This document shows, piece by piece, positions 7,297-13,044 of a stretch of DNA of 13,710 bases; within the stretch, counting starts at the first letter, position 1, and each line of letters starts with the position of its first letter. The position numbers and the translations under genes were made by a program. Source of the stretch: an uncultured bacterium. GTDB taxonomy: Bacteria; Bacteroidota; Bacteroidia; Bacteroidales; JACABE01. Where the stretch lies: assembly GCA_903911455.1 (NCBI GenBank), contig CAIWDQ010000479.1, forward strand, positions 1 through 13,710, written 5' to 3'. The notes below the pieces were generated by a model. It ran no database searches. It saw only the letters and a list, made by a program, of their open reading frames with translations, and was not told where the DNA came from.

Positions 7297-7310
7297 TTGA
7301 GTAAGTTCAA
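7297..7310. promoter_or_regulatory. FNR-type operator, site 2 (TTGA-N6-TCAA)
   Basis: TTGAGTAAGTTCAA is a second perfect TTGA-N6-TCAA dyad, centred 22 bp (about two helical turns) from site 1 and so on the same DNA face. It is about 60 bp from the expected leftward start (class I-like) and about 75 bp from the expected rightward start. Confidence 0.6.
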
Positions 7311-7365
7311 GCTTTATGCTGTTGCAATAGATGGTAAAATAGATAAATTATAAGGTTTTATAAGG

Positions 7366-7373
7366 TAATTTTG
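7366..7373 (+). promoter_or_regulatory. -7 promoter element of the thioredoxin/radical SAM operon
   Basis: TAATTTTG matches TAnnTTTG and lies 28 bases before the ATG at 7402. No matching -33 TTTG is seen. No further TAnnTTTG appears in the short gaps downstream that I checked, so the ten rightward genes may share this promoter. Confidence 0.5.
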
Positions 7374-7401
7374 CAGCATCAAATTTTTAATAAAAACAAT
7401 T

Positions 7402-7758
7402 ATGTTATACACAAATTTAAAACACATAGAAACAGCAGACAATCATGCTGAAATAATAAGTGAAACAGAAAATGTAATGGTAATATGTGGTCGTATGGGG
7501 CCAATGTGTATTCCTGTTTATGGAATTGCAGAGGAACTTGAAAGCGAATATTCTCATGTTAAGTTTTATGATATGGAGTTCGACAATCCTGAATCACATG
7601 TTATTCGTAATCTTTCGGAAGTAAAAGGTTTTACAGGTATTCCTTTTACTATTTATTATAAAAACGGCAAAGTTGTAAAAGCAACTTCCAGTATTCAAAC
7701 CAAAGAACAAATAATAAATATACTGGAAGCTGAATTTGCAACATTAATAACAGCTTAG
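7402..7758 (+). CDS. Thioredoxin-fold protein with MGPM in place of the CGPC active site
   Basis: 118 residues of thioredoxin-like layout: strand-loop-helix at 24-50, central strand near 53-60, and GIPFTIYYKNGKVV with the conserved cis-Pro at 81. Aligned on the Gly-Pro of CGPC, the active site reads C29-G-R-M32-G-P-M35-C36, so both redox Cys are replaced by Met, while two Cys sit just outside the motif. The usual Trp before the motif is also missing. It therefore cannot be a normal dithiol oxidoreductase. Metal binding through Cys/Met, sulfur binding on C29 or C36, or a non-catalytic carrier role are all conceivable. No signal peptide is visible, so it is probably cytosolic. It is the first gene of the rightward operon, 19 bp before the membrane thioredoxin. 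Confidence 0.75.
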   Translation: MLYTNLKHIETADNHAEIISETENVMVICGRMGPMCIPVYGIAEELESEYSHVKFYDMEFDNPESHVIRNLSEVKGFTGIPFTIYYKNGKVVKATSSIQTKEQIINILEAEFATLITA

Positions 7759-7777
7759 TTAAATAAAAAAAAATAGT

Positions 7778-8197
7778 ATGCAAACAACAATGATCGTAAT
7801 CGGAATTATTTTAGGTTTAATAATAATTCTTTTTTACATAGCTAAGGCTAAAATGAAAAACACTCCATTAGTAGCCGACAATAATAAAATAGTTAATCTT
7901 ACTGAAAATAATTTCAAGCAACATACAAACGGAAGAGTAGTTCTTGTTGATTTTTGGGCAAGCTGGTGTGCACCTTGCAGAATGATGGCCCCAATATTGA
8001 ATGATGTAGCAAACGATTTAAATGGAAATTATAAAGTAGGTAAAGTTGATATTGAAAAGTTTCAATCTTTAGCCAATAAGTTTAAAGTTAGAAGTATTCC
8101 TACTTTAATATTATTAAAAGATGGAAAAGAAATAAATCGTTTTGTAGGAGTAAAACAAAAAGATTTTTTAATTAAAGAGATTAATAAAGTAAAATAA
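7778..8197 (+). CDS. Membrane-anchored thioredoxin
   Basis: 139 residues. One N-terminal membrane helix (about 4-22) is followed by the basic stretch KAKMK, then a linker and a complete thioredoxin domain (about 38-139) with the active site WCAPC (C64, C67) and the cis-Pro in RSIPTL (P108). Positive charges after the helix, with none before it, suggest by the positive-inside rule that the thioredoxin domain faces the cytoplasm, anchored to the membrane. This would place it near the NapH-like membrane iron-sulfur protein encoded in the same operon. Both redox Cys are intact, unlike the preceding gene. Likely reductant: the thioredoxin-reductase fusion downstream. Function as a disulfide/persulfide reductase is inferred. 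Confidence 0.87.
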   Translation: MQTTMIVIGIILGLIIILFYIAKAKMKNTPLVADNNKIVNLTENNFKQHTNGRVVLVDFWASWCAPCRMMAPILNDVANDLNGNYKVGKVDIEKFQSLANKFKVRSIPTLILLKDGKEINRFVGVKQKDFLIKEINKVK

Positions 8198-8217
8198 ATA
8201 TCCTAACAAATAAAAAA

Positions 8218-8865
8218 ATGGAAATTAAAGAAATAAACAATAGATACAGTCAGCTTGCCGAATCTGAATGCTGTCTTTCATGCGGTGGTGCTATCAATTA
8301 TGCTGAACCTAAAACAGGAGAAGTGTGTGTTGATTTGGGTAGCGGTCGTGGAACTGATGTTATAAGAATGGCCGAATCAGTTGGTGAAACAGGTTTTGTA
8401 TATGGCATAGATATTTCAGATGGAATGCTTGATAAGGCAAGAAAGAATGCGGAGAAGTTCAATGTTAAAAATGTCAGCTTTGTACAAAGTGATTTAGAAA
8501 AGATAGAACTTCAGGATAAAGTTGCAGATTTAGTTATTTCTAATTGCACTATCAATCATGCGACAGACAAGCAGTCAGTTTGGAACGAAGTTTATCGTAT
8601 ACTTAAAAAAGGCGGAAGATTTGTTGTGAGCGATATATATGCTACAACTCAAATTTCAGAAGAATTCAGAAATGACCCTGTTGCAATAGCCGAATGTTGG
8701 GCAGGTGCAGTTACACGTGATGAGTATATGCAACAATTAGAGAATGCAGGTTTTGCTTCCGTAGAAATATTGGAAGAATCTTCTCCTTATGCTAAAGGTA
8801 ATGCTGAAGTCGTAAGTTTTACTATCGTAGGCAAAAAGTCTGTAGGATGTTCTTGCAGCAATTAA
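8218..8865 (+). CDS. ArsM-like class I SAM methyltransferase with Cys-rich tail
   Basis: 215 residues. SAM-binding motif I is VDLGSGRGTDV (38-48), followed by YGIDISDGMLDKAR (62-75). The block ISNCTINHATDKQSVWNEVY and the later AECWAGAV resemble arsenite methyltransferases: C110 and C160 fall where ArsM has its two As(III)-binding Cys. The N-terminus carries CCLSCGG (C18, C19, C22), but the segment between it and motif I is much shorter than in typical ArsM, so arsenic may not be the substrate. The protein ends KKSVGCSCSN, adding C211 and C213. It sits 69 bp before the Cys-rich peptide gene and just upstream of a radical SAM/SPASM gene, so methylation of a thiol or a modified peptide is an alternative. 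No other arsenic gene (arsR, arsC, acr3, arsS) is in the window. Confidence 0.78.
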   Translation: MEIKEINNRYSQLAESECCLSCGGAINYAEPKTGEVCVDLGSGRGTDVIRMAESVGETGFVYGIDISDGMLDKARKNAEKFNVKNVSFVQSDLEKIELQDKVADLVISNCTINHATDKQSVWNEVYRILKKGGRFVVSDIYATTQISEEFRNDPVAIAECWAGAVTRDEYMQQLENAGFASVEILEESSPYAKGNAEVVSFTIVGKKSVGCSCSN

Positions 8866-8934
8866 TAATATCTTAGTAGATAAAAATAGATTATACTAAA
8901 TTAACAATCATTTAATAATTAATAATAGAAAACA

Positions 8935-9036
8935 ATGAAGTGTCTCGTTAAAAAACAGAACGGAAAAGAATCTACTAAAAAAGTAGCTCAATGTTGTGCC
9001 AAGACTTCCAAAACTATTGTAGGTTGTCACGATTAA
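8935..9036 (+). CDS. 33-residue Cys/Lys-rich peptide, candidate RiPP precursor
   Basis: ATG to TAA, 33 codons, too short for most gene finders. The N-terminus is MKCLVKKQNGKES, the middle is VAQCCAK (C20, C21) and the end is KTIVGCHD (C31). It has four Cys, eight Lys and no aromatic residue. It is preceded by AGAAAACA, the same kind of A-rich leader that precedes the ATGs of confirmed neighbours (for example before 10513 and 13045). It lies between the methyltransferase and a radical SAM/SPASM maturase-type enzyme, the usual place for a precursor peptide. There is no double-Gly cleavage site, signal peptide, exporter or peptidase nearby. I do not recognise the family. It could also be a small metal- or sulfur-carrying peptide, and translation is not proven. 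Confidence 0.6.
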   Translation: MKCLVKKQNGKESTKKVAQCCAKTSKTIVGCHD

Positions 9037-9086
9037 TTTAATTACTAAATCACTTTGCCCTTAATTTTACAATTATGTAGAATCAA

Positions 9087-9121
9087 GCTCCTCTCCTTTT
9101 AGGAGAGGCGGGGGTGAGGTT
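9087..9121. repeat. GC-rich palindromic element between the peptide and radical SAM genes
   Basis: CCTCTCCT (9090-9097) and AGGAGAGG (9101-9108) form a perfect 8-bp stem with a TTT loop, followed by a G-rich run GCGGGGGTGAGGTT. This stands out sharply from the AT-rich surroundings. Short palindromes of this style recur in intergenic regions of many Bacteroidota genomes. There is no T-run after the stem, so it is not a standard terminator, but an RNA hairpin here could limit read-through or protect the upstream peptide mRNA. Confidence 0.5.
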
Positions 9122-9133
9122 AAAAACTTATTT

Positions 9134-10462
9134 ATGATTTATTCAAAACACAATATATTTTCAAAAATAGCAGAATCAGACAATTTTTTTATTGTTAATT
9201 TGCTTAGCGGAAGTGCTGACATTTTGAATCCTGCAGAAGGCCAAATGTTAAATGATTATCTTAAAGGAAAAGAATTGGCTCACGACTTTAAAGAAAATCT
9301 GATTAAACAAGGATACCTAATTGATCAAAAAGAAGAAGATTCGCTATATCGTCAAAAATATCTTGACTTTATAGATACCCGTGATGACGACGAAGTGCAA
9401 TTATTCTTTGTTCCAAATTATTCATGCAATTTCGCGTGTACATATTGTTATCAGGACGAATATTCAAACGTTAAACAAGAACTAACTAAAGAAATCATTG
9501 ATTCTTTTTATGCATATATAAACAAAGAGTTTGCAGGTCGAAAGAAATATCTAACTATTTTTGGAGGTGAACCACTTTTAAATTCTCCAAAGCAAAAAGA
9601 ACTTATTTCTTATTTATTAAAACACGCTAATGCTTCAAAACTGGAGGTTTGTTTTGTTACTAATGGTTATTCTCTTGTTGATTATATTGACATTTTAACA
9701 ACAGCTAATATTCGCGAAATACAAATTACACTTGATGGAAAAGGCACAGTTCATGATACACGTCGTTTTCTTAAAGGTGGTGGTGCTACTTTTGATAAAA
9801 TTGTAAAAGGTATTGATGCTTGTCTTGAGAACAACTTAGCTGTTAATCTTCGCGTCGTTGTTGATAAGGAGAATATAAATGGTTTGCCCGAACTTGCTAA
9901 ATTTGCTATTGATAAAGGTTGGACTGATAGTGATTTCTTTAAATCACAATTAGGGAGGAATTATGAATTGCACCATTGTCAGGCAACTTCCGAAAAGCTT
10001 TTTAGTAGGATATCACTTTATGAAACTCTTTATAATATCATAAAAGAGCACCCATACTTCCTTGAATTCTATAAACCTGCTTATTCTATTTCTAAGTTCC
10101 TTGCTGAAAACGAAAGTCTGCCTGATCCTTTATTTGATTCATGTCCTGCTTGTAAAACTGAATGGGCTTTTGACTATACAGGTCAAATCTATTCTTGCAC
10201 TGCTACAGTGGGTAAACCCGGTGAAGCATTGGGAAGCTTCTATCCTGAGGTTACTCGTAAAGAAGATATGATAAATAAATGGGAAAGTCGTGATGTGACA
10301 ACTATTGCAGAGTGTAGCAACTGTAGTCTTCAATTAGCTTGTGGAGGCGGTTGTGGTACGGTTGCCAAAAACAGAACCGGAAATGTTTGCACTACTGATT
10401 GCAGGCCGGTAAAAGAATTATTAGAATTAGGCTTTTCAGCTTATTTTGAAGAAAAAAATTAA
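9134..10462 (+). CDS. Radical SAM/SPASM enzyme, probable peptide maturase
   Basis: 442 residues in three parts. Residues 7-65 resemble the small winged-helix N-terminal region seen in many peptide-modifying radical SAM enzymes (DILNPAEGQMLNDYL...GYLID). The radical SAM domain (about 88-290) has the cluster motif CNFACTYC (C98, C102, C105) and GGEP at 144-147. The C-terminal SPASM domain follows the consensus exactly: C340-x9-G-x4-C355, then C394-x2-C397-x5-C403-x3-C407, with C419 and C423, enough for two auxiliary [4Fe-4S] clusters. Related enzymes form thioether or carbon-carbon crosslinks, or epimerise residues, in peptides, or act as sulfatase maturases. No sulfatase is nearby, while a Cys-rich peptide gene lies 97 bp upstream, making that peptide the best substrate candidate. 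The leader is A/T-rich, without a Shine-Dalgarno sequence. Confidence 0.88.
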   Translation: MIYSKHNIFSKIAESDNFFIVNLLSGSADILNPAEGQMLNDYLKGKELAHDFKENLIKQGYLIDQKEEDSLYRQKYLDFIDTRDDDEVQLFFVPNYSCNFACTYCYQDEYSNVKQELTKEIIDSFYAYINKEFAGRKKYLTIFGGEPLLNSPKQKELISYLLKHANASKLEVCFVTNGYSLVDYIDILTTANIREIQITLDGKGTVHDTRRFLKGGGATFDKIVKGIDACLENNLAVNLRVVVDKENINGLPELAKFAIDKGWTDSDFFKSQLGRNYELHHCQATSEKLFSRISLYETLYNIIKEHPYFLEFYKPAYSISKFLAENESLPDPLFDSCPACKTEWAFDYTGQIYSCTATVGKPGEALGSFYPEVTRKEDMINKWESRDVTTIAECSNCSLQLACGGGCGTVAKNRTGNVCTTDCRPVKELLELGFSAYFEEKN

Positions 10463-10512
10463 TTAAAAAAATCCTAACTGGAAATATTTAATACAAATTA
10501 ATACTAAAAACA

Positions 10513-11781
10513 ATGAAAGAAATATCAACAAACGAATTTGAACAAGAAGTCCTTAATGGTGGCAAAGTTGTTCTCGATTTTTATTCAACCGAATGTCCTC
10601 CATGCGAGGCAGTAGCTCCAAAGTTTGAAGGTTTAGCTACACTTTATGGTAATGATATTAAATTCCTGAAAATATTCAGGCAAAACAACAGAGAATTAGC
10701 TGAGCAGTTAGGTGTAAAATCTTCACCAACTCTTCTCTTTTTTGATAATGGCAAGCAAGTTGGCAATATGCTTTCAGGTGGGATTAAAAGAAGTGATATT
10801 ATTCACCAATTAGATAATATACTGCCTGTTGAAAGAGTTAATGAAATTAAATCTCAAATTAAACCAAGTGTTTCCGAATATGATGTTATTATTCTTGGTG
10901 CCGGTCCCGGAGGCTTAACAGCAGGTTTATATTTATGCCAGTCAAAAATAAATACAGTTCTTGTTGACATAGCCCTTCCAGGAGGTCAGGTTTCCACTAC
11001 TCATGAAGTTTCCAATTATCCCGGTTTTATTGATCCTCAACCTGGTTATATGTTATCACATAATATGTCGGAACAAACTAAATTGTGTGGCACAGTTTAT
11101 AAGGTTGCTGTTGATGTTACAAAAGTTAATCTTGAAAAGAAGGAAATTATTATTGATGAATTTGAGACTATTAAAGCCAAGAAAATTATTATTGCAACAG
11201 GTACTTCTCCTAATCTAATGGGTATTTCAGGCGAAAAAGAATTGAAAGGTAAAGGAATTTCTTACTGCGCTACTTGCGATGCTAAATATTATGGCGATAA
11301 AGAAGTAGTAGTTATTGGTGGAGGCAATTCTGCTGTTGAAGAAGCTGATTTTATCAGCAAGTTTGCAAGTAAGATAACAATGGTTCACCAGTTTGATGCT
11401 TTTACTGCTAATAAACAAGCTCAGGAAAAACTATTTGCCAATCCTAAAATAAATATTCTGTTTGAGTACGAACCAAGATCTTTCGTTCGCGAAGGTAATA
11501 AAATGATAACTGAAGTTGAAAATCTTAAAACAAAAGAGAATATTAAACTTACAAGTGATGGTGTTTTTGTTTTTATTGGGATGAAACCAAATATTGAATT
11601 ATTTAAAGACAAACTGGAATTGGATAATTGGGGATATATTAAAACCAATGAAGATATGCTAACCAGTTTACCTGATATTTATGCTGTAGGTGATGTTATT
11701 AGTAAAAAGTATCGTCAAATAACAACAGCAGTTTCTGATGGCACTATTGCAGCTATTGCAATAGCAAAAGCATTAGACTAA
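10513..11781 (+). CDS. Thioredoxin-thioredoxin reductase fusion lacking NADPH-specificity arginines
   Basis: 422 residues. Residues 1-105 are a thioredoxin domain with active site CPPC (C28, C31) and SSPTLLFF (cis-Pro). Residues 122-422 are a flavin thioredoxin reductase: FAD motif GAGPGG (129-134), redox disulfide CATC (C252, C255), nucleotide-binding GGGNSAVEEA (269-278), GDV (393-395) and RQITTAVSDG. In NADPH-dependent enzymes such as E. coli TrxB the 2'-phosphate is held by HRR...R. Here the same place reads HQFDAFT, so all three Arg are gone, which argues for NADH or a non-pyridine donor. The thioredoxin is at the N-terminus, opposite to the TrxR-Trx fusion of mycobacteria. It probably supplies reducing power to the other thioredoxins of the operon, to the radical SAM product, or both. 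Confidence 0.88.
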   Translation: MKEISTNEFEQEVLNGGKVVLDFYSTECPPCEAVAPKFEGLATLYGNDIKFLKIFRQNNRELAEQLGVKSSPTLLFFDNGKQVGNMLSGGIKRSDIIHQLDNILPVERVNEIKSQIKPSVSEYDVIILGAGPGGLTAGLYLCQSKINTVLVDIALPGGQVSTTHEVSNYPGFIDPQPGYMLSHNMSEQTKLCGTVYKVAVDVTKVNLEKKEIIIDEFETIKAKKIIIATGTSPNLMGISGEKELKGKGISYCATCDAKYYGDKEVVVIGGGNSAVEEADFISKFASKITMVHQFDAFTANKQAQEKLFANPKINILFEYEPRSFVREGNKMITEVENLKTKENIKLTSDGVFVFIGMKPNIELFKDKLELDNWGYIKTNEDMLTSLPDIYAVGDVISKKYRQITTAVSDGTIAAIAIAKALD

Positions 11782-11796
11782 TACAATCAGTTACCT

Positions 11797-12207
11797 ATGA
11801 ATGAAAAACAGATTTTCGTCGAATATGTAAGTCCTTTTGATGTGGAGACAACAATTGAGAAACTTACAGCCGCTTCTATCCAAAAAGAGTGGATGAAATA
11901 TGAGGTGCATAATCTTCAGCAATCACTTGCTAAAACAGGAAAAGAAATGAGACCTGTGCAGGTTATAGAAATATGCAAACCTGATTATTCCGGTTATATG
12001 TTGGAGAAAGATAACGAAAGGTTTGCTACTATAATAATGATGCCTTGTAGAATTTCTGTTTACGAAAAAGAAGATGGCAAAACATATGTTTCTTTATTAA
12101 ACATGGCTGCTATGGTAACAGGCTTATCAGAATCTGCAGATGAAGTTATTCGTAAAGCTTCAAAAGAAACATTCGGAATAGTAGAATCAGTAATTGGACT
12201 AAATTAA
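11797..12207 (+). CDS. DUF302-family protein
   Basis: 136 residues, no signal peptide or membrane helix. The pattern VIEICKPDYSGYMLEKDNE, followed by IIMMPCRISVYEKEDGKTYV and LLNMAAM, matches DUF302 proteins (E-x-C-x-P ... LPCR-x-x-VYE..DGK). C60 and C84 are the two family Cys. The biochemical function of DUF302 is not established. Members often accompany sulfur oxidation and thiol redox genes, which fits this position between the thioredoxin-reductase fusion (15 bp upstream) and the NapH-like protein (9 bp downstream). A role as a carrier or binding protein for a sulfur or heavy-element compound is only a guess. Confidence 0.75.
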   Translation: MNEKQIFVEYVSPFDVETTIEKLTAASIQKEWMKYEVHNLQQSLAKTGKEMRPVQVIEICKPDYSGYMLEKDNERFATIIMMPCRISVYEKEDGKTYVSLLNMAAMVTGLSESADEVIRKASKETFGIVESVIGLN

Positions 12208-12216
12208 AAAATCAAC

Positions 12217-12714
12217 ATGAGAAAAGTTTTAAAAGCACTTGTCGACAAAAGATTTGCTATACTTGCAGTATCCGGCGCAACTATTTACTATGTCTTTACA
12301 CAATATTATATTTCGATTTGGTGGTTGCTTTTAGCAGGTGTTATAAGTGGGTTAATCTTCGGTAAAGTATTCTGCCGTTGGGTGTGCCCTATGGGATTGA
12401 TAATGGAGATAATGATGAGCATGAATAAAGATGGTAAGATAAAACAGATGTATCAATATCACAAACTAGGTTGTCCTATTGCGTGGTTTTCAGGTTGGTT
12501 AAACAAGTTTTCATTATTCAAAATAAAACTAAATACAGATAGTTGCATTAGTTGTGGTGCCTGCGATAAAAAATGTTATATAGTAGCTATGGAGCCAGTA
12601 AAATATAGTTTATATAAACCAAAAACATTAAAACCGGGTGATAGTTATACTTGTTCCAAATGTTTGGAATGTGTAGCTGTTTGCCCTAATGGTAGTTTAA
12701 CTTACAAAGTTTAA
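12217..12714 (+). CDS. Short NapH-like membrane protein with two [4Fe-4S] ferredoxin motifs
   Basis: 165 residues. Two membrane helices (about 13-29 and 33-49) are followed by CRWVCPMG (C53, C57), the CxxxCP signature of the NapH/CcoG/RnfB-like group, then two ferredoxin motifs: C110-x2-C113-x2-C116-x3-C120 and C146-x2-C149-x2-C152-x3-CP (C156). Basic residues at the N-terminus (MRKVLKALVDKR) place both termini, and so the clusters, in the cytoplasm. Typical NapH has four helices and about 280 residues, so this is a reduced version. By family analogy it moves electrons between the quinone pool and a cytoplasmic acceptor. In this operon that acceptor could be a thioredoxin, the flavin reductase or the radical SAM enzyme. 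Family call is good; partner is inferred. Confidence 0.8.
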   Translation: MRKVLKALVDKRFAILAVSGATIYYVFTQYYISIWWLLLAGVISGLIFGKVFCRWVCPMGLIMEIMMSMNKDGKIKQMYQYHKLGCPIAWFSGWLNKFSLFKIKLNTDSCISCGACDKKCYIVAMEPVKYSLYKPKTLKPGDSYTCSKCLECVAVCPNGSLTYKV

Positions 12715-12733
12715 TAATTAAAATACAAATAAA

Positions 12734-13033
12734 ATGAAAGCAAATTTCGATTCAATAATAAATGATAAAAAACCTGTAGTTGTCGATTTCCATGCAGTAT
12801 GGTGTGGACCTTGCAAAACACAATCCCCTATTCTTAAAGATCTGGCGACAGAGCTGGGCGATAAAATAAGAGTAATAAAGATAGATGTAGATCAAAACAA
12901 TGAGATAGCCGGTCGTTATCAGATTCAAAGTGTACCCACAATAATGGTTTTTAAGAATGGCAATGTTATTTACAAACAACCAGGAGTACACTCAAAAACA
13001 CAACTAATAAATATTATAAACAATAATCTTTAA
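12734..13033 (+). CDS. Thioredoxin
   Basis: 99 residues, a minimal complete thioredoxin: strand VVVDFHAVWCGPC (C24, C27) with the classic WCGPC site, helix, KIDVDQN strand, and SVPTIMVF with the cis-Pro. There is no signal peptide, so it is cytosolic. It lies 19 bp after the NapH-like gene and 11 bp before the rhodanese-thioredoxin gene. Its domain is clearly similar to the C-terminal domain of that next protein (both have the DVDQN segment), suggesting local duplication with one copy sent out of the cytoplasm. The likely reductant is the flavin reductase encoded upstream; the target is unknown. Confidence 0.9.
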   Translation: MKANFDSIINDKKPVVVDFHAVWCGPCKTQSPILKDLATELGDKIRVIKIDVDQNNEIAGRYQIQSVPTIMVFKNGNVIYKQPGVHSKTQLINIINNNL

Positions 13034-13044
13034 ATAAAAACACA

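Noticed and set aside
8873..8899. Inverted repeat TTAGTA...TACTAA after the methyltransferase gene, considered as a terminator
   Set aside because: Six AT-rich pairs with a 15-base loop and no T-run; too weak to call.
10062..10333. Two short frames (one on each strand) inside the radical SAM gene
   Set aside because: They overlap the SPASM domain, whose Cys pattern is intact in the main frame, and encode low-complexity sequence.
9134..10462. Radical SAM protein considered as an anaerobic sulfatase maturase or as ArsS
   Set aside because: No sulfatase is in the window, and ArsS has a different Cys-rich C-terminal domain; this protein has a textbook SPASM domain and a short Cys peptide gene next to it.
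11003..11648. Short frames on both strands inside the thioredoxin reductase fusion
   Set aside because: They are shadows of an intact, well-conserved gene; their products are AT-driven hydrophobic or basic strings.
12752..12991. 79-codon minus-strand frame opposite the thioredoxin gene
   Set aside because: The plus strand encodes a complete thioredoxin; the antisense product is Tyr/Ile-rich with no family features.
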